Source: CAZWUW01 sp964636895 (lineage in GTDB: Bacteria; Bacillota; Thermincolia; Thermincolales; CAZWUW01). Taken from it: a stretch of 57,657 nucleotides of DNA. Below are positions 8,017-15,892 of the stretch, piece after piece. A program made the translations under genes and the position numbers. How positions within the stretch are numbered: the stretch's first letter is position 1; each line of letters starts with the position of its first letter. The notes beneath the pieces are model-generated. The model had not been told where the DNA came from and made no database searches. It was given only the letters and a program-made list of their open reading frames with translations. Location of the stretch: positions 1 to 57,657 of the forward strand of contig CAZWUW010000006.1 of the NCBI GenBank assembly GCA_964636895.1, written 5' to 3'.

Positions 8017-9390
8017 TTAAAGACCGTAGTTAGCCAGATTAAAGCCAGGAACAATCTTTTTATAGATATCCGCACATTCGCTGATGAAATCCTCTTCCTT
8101 GTCAGGCAAACTCTCAAGAGTGCGCATGGCAGCTTCCAAAGCCTCTTTTTCAAATGCGGAAACCTGTAATTTACTGTCTCCAAGCATTAATTCCCCTGCC
8201 TTGATAGCAGCGGCGCGGGCCCTTGCATAATAAGACGTATTATTGGCGACAATCGCCTTACCTATTTCATATGCATTTTCCGGCGCCAGGATAAAACCAT
8301 GAGTGTCACGATACTTATCGGACTGCACAAGAATTTCTTTCAATACTTTCGCATGACCTAATTCAATGGCTGTATTCATCTGAGCAACATCATATCCGAG
8401 TATTTCCGTAAATACCGCTACCGAGGTGCCACCGAACATATCCTGGTACTCAACGGCCTCGTTACTCCACAGGTCACAACAAGCCATAATCAGATTGCCC
8501 ACCAGGTCACTGTGCGCACAGGCACTGGTTTTGCCTTCCATTGAAATCGGCACGCCGGAAATAGCTTTTACTATTACATCCTCGTAACCGCAATCCTTGG
8601 AAGGACCCTTTGCTCCCTGCTCATATGCCACCAGGCTGCGGCCAGCGGAAATGGCTCGGGTTAAAGCAGCGAAGGTATGGGGAACGGAGCGATCTTGATA
8701 CCCACCAGCCATAAACATAGCCACGTTGGCCTGGGCACAGTTGGTATCGCCACCGGGGGTTACCCCATGTTTATTGGCGATGTCAACAATTTTCCGCCAC
8801 ATAAATTCCATATCCCGGCTGCCCAGTACCCCGATACCGAACAATACACCGCGAATATCCTGGCGGACAATGGTATAGTCAGAGATTTCCTTGCCCCCTA
8901 CCGACTCGATGGACAGGTTATCAGCCCCGCCCCGGGCACTGGTTTCAAAAGTCTTCAGTGTGCTGTCAAGAGCCGCGCAATTTCTGATATCTTCTTCATC
9001 AGGCTTCCGGTAGTCGGCAACAGTTGCCCGGATAGCACTCTTTAAACCGTATTTACGGAAATAATCTTCCTGTAACCGCTTGGTTTCAGCGGCAATTTCG
9101 CCACCCCACTCAGGGTTTTTGGTCATTTGATATACGTGCTCCAACTCAATCTGGATGCCGGGAATACCAATTGCAACACAACGATCCAGAACGTCAGTTA
9201 CCATCTTTTCGTATTCTTTAACCAGGGTTTTCTTGGTTGATTCCGAGCCCGGTCTCGGGTGCGGCACCAACTCAGGATATACATAGCCGCCACCAACACT
9301 GAAATCACGTCCATACTTTACAGGGTATTTTGCTGTTCCAAAAATCATTTCTTCCGCACTTGCATACGCCATTTTATCATACTTCGGCAT
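8017..9390 (-). CDS. mtaB: Methanol:corrinoid methyltransferase MtaB
   Basis: A 457-residue protein matching MtaB across its length. It begins YDKMAYASAEEMIFG, shares KYPVK and has the conserved GGDTNCAQANVAMFMAG and GPSKDCGYE blocks. E162, C218 and C267 align, with a constant offset of two, with the zinc ligands E164, C220 and C269 known for Methanosarcina barkeri MtaB. The enzyme activates methanol on zinc and transfers the methyl to Co(I) of MtaC. GGGAGG eight bases before ATG 9390 fixes the start. It is the first gene of a sigma-54-driven operon. Only one mtaB is present for three corrinoid proteins. Confidence 0.95.
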   Translation of the reverse strand: MPKYDKMAYASAEEMIFGTAKYPVKYGRDFSVGGGYVYPELVPHPRPGSESTKKTLVKEYEKMVTDVLDRCVAIGIPGIQIELEHVYQMTKNPEWGGEIAAETKRLQEDYFRKYGLKSAIRATVADYRKPDEEDIRNCAALDSTLKTFETSARGGADNLSIESVGGKEISDYTIVRQDIRGVLFGIGVLGSRDMEFMWRKIVDIANKHGVTPGGDTNCAQANVAMFMAGGYQDRSVPHTFAALTRAISAGRSLVAYEQGAKGPSKDCGYEDVIVKAISGVPISMEGKTSACAHSDLVGNLIMACCDLWSNEAVEYQDMFGGTSVAVFTEILGYDVAQMNTAIELGHAKVLKEILVQSDKYRDTHGFILAPENAYEIGKAIVANNTSYYARARAAAIKAGELMLGDSKLQVSAFEKEALEAAMRTLESLPDKEEDFISECADIYKKIVPGFNLANYGL

Positions 9391-9518
9391 TTGGCCAACC
9401 TCCCTTTTAGTTTACTAAAAATTTAACCTTATACTTCATAAATCATCCCAGATATTATTTGCTTTGTTACCTCCTTCCATTTTGGCTTGGCTAAAACTGA
9501 TCAGCTATTATAGTATAG
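9391..9518 (-). promoter_or_regulatory. mtaB leader with an orphan Shine-Dalgarno
   Basis: The predicted 5' leader from about 9509 to the mtaB start is roughly 120 bases. GGAAGGAGG at 9470-9478, about 32-40 bases from the predicted 5' end, has no start codon at a usable distance. A similar orphan site lies in the mtaA leader. Such 5'-proximal SD-like sites can stabilise mRNA in Firmicutes. Confidence 0.45.
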
Positions 9519-9536
9519 TTGCAAAAACCATGCCAA
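9519..9536 (-). promoter_or_regulatory. Sigma-54 promoter of mtaB operon
   Basis: On the minus strand the 18 bases read TTGGCATGGTTTTTGCAA. GG (-24) and GC (-12) are exactly 10 bases apart, as in the YTGGCACG-N4-TTGCA consensus. The start would be near 9509. It requires an AAA+ activator, and one is encoded next door. Confidence 0.9.
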
Positions 9537-9657
9537 AATATATATAAGGCGGTATTTTTTATTAATTGAGTGCCGGTCTTACGTTTTAAAGGTTTTTTTG
9601 CATCTGTACACAATATATAATCCTTCCGCACAAATGTTTACTTTATAATATAATGTT

Positions 9658-9716
9658 CTGTTCCGGAACAGTTATCCGATAATTAAGTTGTTTCAAAACG
9701 TTACAGTGTGTCACTG
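9658..9716. promoter_or_regulatory. Probable activator sites upstream of mtaB
   Basis: CTGTTCCGGAACAG (9658-9671) is a perfect 14-bp palindrome, and CAGTG-TGT-CACTG (9704-9716) a 5-3-5 inverted repeat. Their centres lie about 155 and 200 bp upstream of the predicted sigma-54 start. The second contains ACAGTGTGTCA, found again upstream of mtaA. They are typical positions for enhancer-binding sites. Confidence 0.65.
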
Positions 9717-9732
9717 GGAAAGAACAAATAGA

Positions 9733-9770
9733 ATAACGGGTAATACGATTAGTACCGTACTACCCGTTAT
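9733..9770 (-). terminator. Hairpin ending mtaC2
   Basis: ATAACGGGTA (9733-9742) pairs perfectly with TACCCGTTAT (9761-9770). The mtaC2 stop codon lies at the edge of the stem, and TCTATTTGTTCTTT follows on the minus strand. It should separate the activator-mtaC2 transcript from the mtaB promoter region. Confidence 0.6.
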
Positions 9771-10512
9771 ATTTACGCCTGATGGCCTGCCAGCTCATGC
9801 CCCGGGCGGCGTCCGCCGCCATTTTGGGAGCCAGTGAAGCATCTTTACCATAGATGCCAAAATCAAAACTGTTGATAAAAGTCATACTAACCCCGCCTCC
9901 GCCGCCGCAAGCAAAAGGTATGGTGATGTTTTCAGCCGCCAGTGTATCGGAGATATTCTTAAAAGCTCCCATAGTAGTGCTTAAATGTGCTGTCCCACAG
10001 AGGATATCCGGTTTATGCTCTTTTACCGCCACTATCACTTCTTCTACCGACACATCCTTGCCCAGGTCGATAACTTCAAAACCGCTGGCCCTCAGAAAAG
10101 CGTTAACGATTTTCTGCCCAAGGTCATGAATGTCGCCTTCTGCCGTATGAGTAATGGCCACGCCGCGCTTACGGACAGGGCGCCCAAGTTTGTTCTCGCA
10201 TATTTGCAAACCGGCCAGCATAGTGTCGGAGGCCAATAAAGTCTGCGGCAGGTAATAAATCCCTTCTTCCCAAAGCCGGCCTACTTCTTTCATACCGGCA
10301 AGCAAGCCGTCATAAATAATTTCTACCGGGTCTTTTTCCGCCAATGCAGCCTGAACAATACCGGCTATATTCTCCAGGTCACCAAGAATAACGCACTCCA
10401 CAACTTTTTGCATCACCTGATTCTCACCGGCAGCTCTCTTAATACTGTAATAAGGACTCTCTGTGACCAGGTCATAACGGACAAAAATATTTGAATGGTC
10501 CCTGACAGGCAT
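9760..10512 (-). CDS. Methanol corrinoid protein MtaC (copy 2)
   Basis: A 250-residue paralogue of mtaC copy 1, collinear throughout. It has the N-terminal NIFVRYDL motif, a cap domain with VGRLWEEGIYYLPQ, and the cobalamin signature GDIHDLG with the axial histidine near residue 129. A run of five glycines follows (ACGGGGGVS). ATG 10512 is chosen because AAGGGGG lies seven bases upstream; an upstream TTG at 10515 is in frame. It starts 12 bases after the sigma-54 activator gene and so is cotranscribed with it rather than with mtaB. It could be a basal-level carrier or have a sensing role; which methyltransferase it serves is unknown. Confidence 0.9.
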   Translation of the reverse strand: MPVRDHSNIFVRYDLVTESPYYSIKRAAGENQVMQKVVECVILGDLENIAGIVQAALAEKDPVEIIYDGLLAGMKEVGRLWEEGIYYLPQTLLASDTMLAGLQICENKLGRPVRKRGVAITHTAEGDIHDLGQKIVNAFLRASGFEVIDLGKDVSVEEVIVAVKEHKPDILCGTAHLSTTMGAFKNISDTLAAENITIPFACGGGGGVSMTFINSFDFGIYGKDASLAPKMAADAARGMSWQAIRRKYNG

Positions 10513-10524
10513 CAAAATGCCCCC

Positions 10525-12579
10525 TTATTTACAATTAAACCCGATGGTCCCCGCTACCAGGTTATATTGTTTTATTTTCCGGTAAAGCGTATTACGTCCG
10601 ATGCCTAGAGTTGCAGCAGTTTTAGAAATGTTCCAGCGGCATTTTTCCAGTGTGTCTTTTATAACTTTAGCCTCGGTATCTTTAAGTTTCTCGGCATTGG
10701 TTTGATTATTCATTTGGTTATTCTTTTGATTATTCATTTGGTTATTCATTTCAATGCTATTTTGGGTATGATTATAGTATTTTATGACCATCCCGGGTTT
10801 ATATATCCGGTCCGGCAAATGCTCCGGCACTAAAATATCTGATTCAATTATATGCAAAGCCTGTTCAATTACGTTTTCCAGTTCCCGGACATTCCCGGGC
10901 CAGTTATATTCAGCTAGACAATCATAGAATTCCGGGGTAACCATAGGCGGTTCCAGTCCTAACCTGCTGCTGAGCTTATCCACAAAATACTGAACCAGGT
11001 AGGGCACGTCTTTGGCGCGGTCACGCAAACTCGGTATCTGAAAGGTAATCACATTCAACCGGTAGTAGAGATCTAATCTGAAATTGCCTTTCTCTACTTC
11101 ATCAGTCAGATTTTTATGTGTAGCCGCAATTACTCTAGTATTAGTGGGAATAGAATTCTGACCGCCAATCCTGGTTACCTGTCTTTCCTGGACCACTCTG
11201 AGCAGGCTGGCCTGAATGTCCAGAGGCATATCACCGATTTCATCCAGAAAAATAGTCCCGCCGTTGGCCAGTTCAAATTTGCCCGGCCGGCCGCCTCTTT
11301 TCGCCCCTGTAAAGGCACCATCCTCATAACCGAAAAGCTCACTTTCAACCAATTCACGGGGAATAGCGCCACAGTTAATTACAACAAATGGTCCGTTGCG
11401 GCGACCGCTGGCATTGTGAATGGCCTGAGCAAAAATCTCTTTACCGGTGCCGCTCTCCCCTTGCAACATGATAGTCGAACTGCTTCTGGCCACCCTTTTG
11501 GCCCGCTGAATAATAGCTTGCAGTTGGGGGTCATTACCGATAATGTGGTCAAAAGTCAAAGCCGCCTGTGCCCCCACCATTTTATTGACCAGCCTGTGTA
11601 CAGTACAGGGTTCCCTTAAGGTGGCAATTAAACCGGTTATATTCCCGCTCTCATCCCTGATTGCCTTGGCCGTTGAATTAAAACGGATGCCGCCGCCGGT
11701 ATTCTCAATAAAGAATTCCCGTTCAGAAAACTCTTTTCCGGTATTGAAAATACTCAGTAATGGGAAATCCCCCCCAAAAACATCAGTAACATACTTGCCC
11801 AGGCATTCTTCCTTTTTGACCTGAAGTATTTTGGCAGCTACCGAATTTAACTGTGTAATACGCTGGTCGGCTTCAATGGCGATTAACCCGTCACTCATAG
11901 TCTCGATTGCTGTTGTAACCTTTTTATAGGCAATTAACAATTCATAGGTAGCCTTCTCGGAAACAAGCTGATTTTCAATAGCTCTGCCGGCCGCTACGAC
12001 CATACCCAAAGTATGGGGGTGCAAGTTCTGATATAAACCCATAATACATAAAACACCATGAATCTCTTTATCCGGATTAAAAATTGGGGCGGCGGAGCCG
12101 CTCATTCCGTGCAAAACTTTACAATAGTGTTCACTGGCGGTTATTTGTACCGGTTTTTTTTCAAAAAGCGCAGTACCGATAGAATTTGTCCCGGCATTCC
12201 CTTCACTCCAATCCGAACCAACATTGTGACTCAGGTGCTTTGTCCGCTGTTGAATAACCGGATCCTGAAGCACATCGAGAATCATCCCTTGGTCATCGGC
12301 CAAACATACAAGAGTGTCTGATCCTTTAACAAAGTTATAGAGGTCGGTCATAAAAGGCATTGCCGCATTAATCAGTTTTTGTCGGCGTGCAATACGTTTT
12401 TTCAGCTGCTGTTCGCTTAACAGACGGAGTTCCCCCAGTGGCGACTGTGGATCAACCTTCATCCGCAAAGAGCGATGCCATGAGTTAGCCACCAAAGGCC
12501 TAATGATATATGGCTCAATCTCAAAATTATTTATGAACTTTTCCCAAGACCGATAAATCCTGTTTTGTTTTCGGTCCAA
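10525..12579 (-). CDS. Sigma-54-dependent activator, AcoR-like, of the methanol regulon
   Basis: A 684-residue enhancer-binding protein. An N-terminal GAF-like sensor region (about 50-200) is followed by a PAS domain (about 215-320, MSDGLIAIEADQRITQLN). The AAA+ domain (about 345-575) has Walker A GESGTGKE and the sigma-54 contact loop GAFTGA near residue 420. A Fis-type helix-turn-helix ends the protein (SKTAATLGIGRNTLYRKI). An Asn/Gln-rich repeat (NNQMNNQ) links AAA+ and HTH. The start is TTG 12579, seven bases after AGGTGG. The two mta operons flanking it have sigma-54 promoters, so it is their likely activator. The ligand may be methanol or a corrinoid state; the sequence does not show which. 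Confidence 0.88.
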   Translation of the reverse strand: MDRKQNRIYRSWEKFINNFEIEPYIIRPLVANSWHRSLRMKVDPQSPLGELRLLSEQQLKKRIARRQKLINAAMPFMTDLYNFVKGSDTLVCLADDQGMILDVLQDPVIQQRTKHLSHNVGSDWSEGNAGTNSIGTALFEKKPVQITASEHYCKVLHGMSGSAAPIFNPDKEIHGVLCIMGLYQNLHPHTLGMVVAAGRAIENQLVSEKATYELLIAYKKVTTAIETMSDGLIAIEADQRITQLNSVAAKILQVKKEECLGKYVTDVFGGDFPLLSIFNTGKEFSEREFFIENTGGGIRFNSTAKAIRDESGNITGLIATLREPCTVHRLVNKMVGAQAALTFDHIIGNDPQLQAIIQRAKRVARSSSTIMLQGESGTGKEIFAQAIHNASGRRNGPFVVINCGAIPRELVESELFGYEDGAFTGAKRGGRPGKFELANGGTIFLDEIGDMPLDIQASLLRVVQERQVTRIGGQNSIPTNTRVIAATHKNLTDEVEKGNFRLDLYYRLNVITFQIPSLRDRAKDVPYLVQYFVDKLSSRLGLEPPMVTPEFYDCLAEYNWPGNVRELENVIEQALHIIESDILVPEHLPDRIYKPGMVIKYYNHTQNSIEMNNQMNNQKNNQMNNQTNAEKLKDTEAKVIKDTLEKCRWNISKTAATLGIGRNTLYRKIKQYNLVAGTIGFNCK
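10690..10755. repeat. Low-complexity repeat in activator linker
   Basis: A repeated unit based on TGATTATTCATTTGGTTATTC (as minus-strand codons, Met-Asn-Asn-Gln) encodes the Asn/Gln-rich linker. The copies are near-identical and in frame, which suggests expansion by slippage. Confidence 0.6.
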
Positions 12580-12713
12580 AGTTCATCCACCTCTTTTTTT
12601 GTTATTCTTAATCAATAGCATTCTATAATTCGCAGCAAAACTCCTTTGTTACAAAAGTAGTAATTCCGACCTTTGAAACCAGTATTTCGACCATTCACCC
12701 TGTAATTTAATCA
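12580..12713. other. Activator upstream region with a 21-bp spaced direct repeat
   Basis: Between mtaC3 and the activator lie ATTCCGACC (12663-12671) and ATTTCGACC (12684-12692), near-identical direct repeats 21 bp apart, two helical turns. No sigma-54 promoter and no terminator for mtaC3 were found, so read-through from mtaC3 into the activator is possible. Confidence 0.4.
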
Positions 12714-13379
12714 TTACGAAGTTAAACGTTTTAGTGACGAAACCAATTTAATTGCATATTTAATGGCGTTATTAGCATCTCTGGCATAACCGTCGGCGCC
12801 CCATTTCTGGGCGGTTTCCTCATTCAGCGGTGCCCCCCCTACCATGATTTTAACCCGGGGGTTTTTGGCCTTAATTTGTTTTATAATGTCGCTCATACCA
12901 ACCGCCGTGGTACTCATCATCGCCGATAAACATACAATCTCAGAATCAGTACGCAGCTGCTCGGCAACAAACTTATCCAAGGGGACATCCCGGCCCAGGT
13001 CATGTACTTCAAAACCCGCCGCATCAAACATCATTTTTACAATATTTTTGCCAATATCGTGCACATCCCCCTGAACTACCCCAATTACTATTTGGCCTTT
13101 TACTCCGGAATTATTGTTTTTTATATGCGGGCGCAAGATGTGTAGCCCAGCATAAAGAGCGTCCGAACACATCATCATTTCCGGAACAAAATAATCCCCC
13201 CGCTCATATAGTTCACCTACCTCCTCAATCCCTGAGACCAGACCATTCATCACCGCCTTATACGCGTCAAGATTGTGCTTTAACACATCGTGGGCGGCAT
13301 TGACAACTATTTCTTCGTCATAATTAATGACTCCGTTTTTTAATCTGCTCAATATTTTCCTGGGAGCCATACCGTTCAT
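12714..13379 (-). CDS. Third corrinoid protein, MtbC/MttC-like
   Basis: A 221-residue corrinoid-binding protein with a cap domain (EEVGELYERGDYFVPEMMMCSDA) and the cobalamin signature GDVHDIG, axial histidine H107. It lacks the NI-[YF]-VRYDL extension of copies 1 and 2 and has GDVHDIGKNIV instead of GDIHDLGQKIV. By eye it is closer to the broad methylamine/methoxy corrinoid group. ATG 13379 follows GGAG by nine bases. It lies 24 bases after mtaA in the same sigma-54-driven operon, so it may be a dedicated partner of MtaA or serve another methyl donor whose methyltransferase is elsewhere. Confidence 0.88.
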   Translation of the reverse strand: MNGMAPRKILSRLKNGVINYDEEIVVNAAHDVLKHNLDAYKAVMNGLVSGIEEVGELYERGDYFVPEMMMCSDALYAGLHILRPHIKNNNSGVKGQIVIGVVQGDVHDIGKNIVKMMFDAAGFEVHDLGRDVPLDKFVAEQLRTDSEIVCLSAMMSTTAVGMSDIIKQIKAKNPRVKIMVGGAPLNEETAQKWGADGYARDANNAIKYAIKLVSSLKRLTS

Positions 13380-13403
13380 GGTAATAAACTCCTTTCAGCA
13401 CCA

Positions 13404-14423
13404 TTATTTAGCTTCGTTCACTACATCAACAATAGCGGTTAAATTTTCGGTTTTGGTGGCCGGCGGCACCGCACAACCCGGCGAAATCATGGAAAACCCT
13501 TTTGCTATGCACTCCCGGGTTTCTTGTTTGACTTTTTCCACGTCTCCGGAGAACAATGTGCTTACCGGATCAATAGCCCCGATGATCGGTGTGGTGAGAC
13601 CCTCGGCCGCAAATTTTTCCAATGCCGCCGGAACATTAACCATATGTTCAACACTTATAGCCGCACAGCCGGTATTGGCAATGTCTAAGATGATATTGTC
13701 CAGCTTGCCACAAATATGGATAATAGTAGGTACATTCAATGCTTCCACCTGCTTTTTTGTTGCGGCCCAGGCTAATTGCCGGTAGATTTTGGGACTAATC
13801 ATATCCATCGACGCCATCATGTCTTCCACAACAATAACATCAGCACCGGCTTCAATCAAAGCGTGGCCCAACATGGTTCCTGCCCGTTCGCCGATGTCAA
13901 CGTAATTTTGAATAGTTTCCGGCTTTTTAAAACAAGCCATCAGAAAACCGGTAACTTCAAAGAACAGACTGGCAATACTAAACGGTCCGATAATGCCGCC
14001 CATAATAATTGCTTTATCGCCCACCTCACGTTTTAAAACCCGCACCGCTTCCAACAACTGGGGGATGCGCCCCCGGCTCAAGAAATCATCCGGAAACTCA
14101 ATATTATCACCTAAATGATAAGGATGCACATTAACACTGGGCAAACCCGTTTTTCCGCCATCCTTTAGAATTGCACCGAAGGCTTCCGCTTCATGAGTTT
14201 GGCAAAAGGGAACCCGTACCGAATCAAATCCAAGGACTGAATGGGCGCCACCGGCTAATTTAGCCATAAGATTGCCGTCTAGCAGCGCGTCCGGCCAGTA
14301 ACTGTTCAGTTGCTCCATTTGCTCATAAGTTGCATGCTGACATATGCTTACTACCGGTAACCGGTCTGTCTTTTCGCCTTTTAATGCCGCCATAAACCGT
14401 TCACGACTTGTCATTACTGTCAT
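13404..14423 (-). CDS. mtaA: Methyl-corrinoid methyltransferase MtaA (UroD family)
   Basis: A 339-residue protein of the uroporphyrinogen decarboxylase-like MtaA/MtbA family. Its zinc site is visible as H236-x-C238 (IIHICGK) and C317 (SPGCAVPP), the H-x-C-Xn-C pattern that binds the acceptor thiolate in methanogens. In acetogens such as Moorella thermoacetica, MtaA transfers the methyl from MtaC to tetrahydrofolate. A THF acceptor is therefore expected here, as nothing suggests coenzyme M metabolism. ATG 14423 follows GGAG by 11 bases. It is the first gene after the second sigma-54 promoter. Confidence 0.9.
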   Translation of the reverse strand: MTVMTSRERFMAALKGEKTDRLPVVSICQHATYEQMEQLNSYWPDALLDGNLMAKLAGGAHSVLGFDSVRVPFCQTHEAEAFGAILKDGGKTGLPSVNVHPYHLGDNIEFPDDFLSRGRIPQLLEAVRVLKREVGDKAIIMGGIIGPFSIASLFFEVTGFLMACFKKPETIQNYVDIGERAGTMLGHALIEAGADVIVVEDMMASMDMISPKIYRQLAWAATKKQVEALNVPTIIHICGKLDNIILDIANTGCAAISVEHMVNVPAALEKFAAEGLTTPIIGAIDPVSTLFSGDVEKVKQETRECIAKGFSMISPGCAVPPATKTENLTAIVDVVNEAK

Positions 14424-14578
14424 TTTACTAACATCTCCTTTTTAATATTATTAATGTAATCTTATGATTCCGCGGGATTCCGGCTGTCTTCCCCTCCTTC
14501 CCTCGTCCGGTGCAGACTTAATCATCAATCTTTTTGTTAAACACGATTTAAATGTGTTTTCCCTCAACAATATATTTC
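14424..14578 (-). promoter_or_regulatory. mtaA leader with an orphan Shine-Dalgarno
   Basis: The predicted mtaA leader is about 146 bases. It contains GGGAAGGAGGGG (14491-14502) with no start codon at a usable distance, some 68-79 bases from the predicted 5' end. It parallels the mtaB leader. No ORF of significance is seen. Confidence 0.4.
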
Positions 14579-14596
14579 ATGCAACTTCAATGCCAA
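14579..14596 (-). promoter_or_regulatory. Sigma-54 promoter of mtaA-mtaC3
   Basis: On the minus strand it reads TTGGCATTGAAGTTGCAT, with GG and GC exactly 10 bases apart. It shares the first seven bases and the TTGCA block with the mtaB promoter. The start is predicted near 14569. Confidence 0.88.
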
Positions 14597-14659
14597 CTTA
14601 CCGGCAAATCAAAAAAAAAGCTGTAAAATCTGTTGAAAGCCACAATTTTAAGCTTTTTC

Positions 14660-14692
14660 AGTAAAACAAAAAGCACCGGGGTTCGGTGCTAG
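14660..14692 (-). terminator. Terminator after mnmA
   Basis: AGCACC (14672-14677) pairs with GGTGCT (14685-14690), and TTTTTGTTTT follows on the minus strand. It insulates the mtaA promoter from the nifS-iscU-mnmA transcript. Confidence 0.75.
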
Positions 14693-14715
14693 GTTTAATC
14701 AGACCAGGCTATTTA

Positions 14716-14790
14716 GTTCCATTATGACACACTGTTCGGCACGCTTCTTCCAAGGATAAATTTTGACTGTTCCATTATGAGACAGTGTTC
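14716..14790. promoter_or_regulatory. Tandem activator sites upstream of mtaA
   Basis: Two 22-bp direct repeats (14716-14737 and 14769-14790) share 20 of 22 bases, of the form GTTCCATTATGA-SACAS-TGTTC, and are 53 bp apart. Their centres lie about 158 and 211 bp upstream of the predicted sigma-54 start. The first contains the reverse complement of ACAGTGTGTCA seen upstream of mtaB. The second overlaps the 3' end of mnmA. Confidence 0.7.
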
Positions 14791-15866
14791 CATGATTCCT
14801 CAATTGTCCCCCCGCCAATAACATAATCCCCTTCATAGAACACCACCGCCTGACCGGGGGTAATAGCCCGCTGGGGTTCAGCAAAGGCCACGTGGATTTT
14901 GTCCTTCGGCAGAGGAGAAATAACAGCCCGGGCAGGTTTGGCACTGTATCTGATTTTAGCTTCAACCTCCAGCGGCCCAGCCAGCTTTTCCATCAGAATC
15001 AGGTTAATCTCCCCGGCAATAAGTCCGGCCGCAAAAACCTCCTCATGCCGACCCAATACCACCGCATTTCTGGCGGCGTCAATAGCCACTACATACATAG
15101 GTTCACCAAAAGTAATGCCCAACCCTTTGCGCTGGCCGACGGTATAAAAAGGTATGCCTTCATGCTGTCCCAGCACATTTCCTTTCGTATCCAGGAAAGG
15201 CCCGGGAGAAATTCTTTCCCCTGCCTTCTCCTGCAAAAATCCCCGATAATTATTATCTGTCACAAAACATATCTCCTGGCTGTCCGGTTTGTCGGCCACC
15301 GTAAGGCCCAGTTCCGCAGCTAGGCGGCGGGTTTCAGTTTTGTGGAAATCGCCCAGCGGCATAAGCGTATGCTTAATGTGGCTTTGCGACATGTTATAAA
15401 GGGCATATGTCTGATCCTTTGAAAGATCTGCCGCTTTGCGCATGATGTAGCGCTGCCGTTCTTCATCATAGCCCAATCGGGCATAATGACCGGTAGCAAT
15501 ATAGTCCGCCCCCAGGGCAATCGCCTTTTGCAGAAAAGCTTCAAATTTCACGTGCTTATTGCAGGCTATACACGGGTTGGGAGTGCGACCGGCCAAATAC
15601 TCATCAACAAAGTTATTAATTACCTTTTGCTCAAAATAATCCCGGAAATTCATCACATAGTAAGGAATCCCCAGCTTATCCGCTACCCGCCGGGCATCGT
15701 CCACCGCGGACAACGAACAACAGCCGCCGGCAGAATGTTCATCCTCTTCCCGCTCAGCAGGCCAGATTTGCATGGTTACACCGATAACCTCATAACCCCT
15801 CTGCTGTAAAAGAGCTGCTGTGAGTGAACTGTCCACTCCACCGCTCATAGCCACAACAACCCTCAT
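14775..15866 (-). CDS. mnmA: tRNA-specific 2-thiouridylase MnmA
   Basis: A 363-residue enzyme making 2-thiouridine at wobble position 34. The ATP-pyrophosphatase P-loop SGGVDSS is at residues 8-14. The catalytic cysteines lie in TPNPCIACN and in SQEICFVTDNN; GQRKGLGI and the C-terminal barrel (AVFYEGDYVIGGGTI) are also family marks. ATG 15866 is chosen because AGGTG lies close upstream and the sequence begins MRVVVAMSGG; a GTG at 15881 would add five residues. It follows iscU by 26 bases, next to the cysteine desulfurase that supplies its sulfur. Confidence 0.95.
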   Translation of the reverse strand: MRVVVAMSGGVDSSLTAALLQQRGYEVIGVTMQIWPAEREEDEHSAGGCCSLSAVDDARRVADKLGIPYYVMNFRDYFEQKVINNFVDEYLAGRTPNPCIACNKHVKFEAFLQKAIALGADYIATGHYARLGYDEERQRYIMRKAADLSKDQTYALYNMSQSHIKHTLMPLGDFHKTETRRLAAELGLTVADKPDSQEICFVTDNNYRGFLQEKAGERISPGPFLDTKGNVLGQHEGIPFYTVGQRKGLGITFGEPMYVVAIDAARNAVVLGRHEEVFAAGLIAGEINLILMEKLAGPLEVEAKIRYSAKPARAVISPLPKDKIHVAFAEPQRAITPGQAVVFYEGDYVIGGGTIEESWNTVS

Positions 15867-15892
15867 CCCATCACCTACCACCTACTGCCCAC

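Noticed and set aside
14699..14965. An 88-codon minus-strand frame at the mnmA 3' end
   Set aside because: Alternate frame of mnmA running into the enhancer repeats; no start signal.
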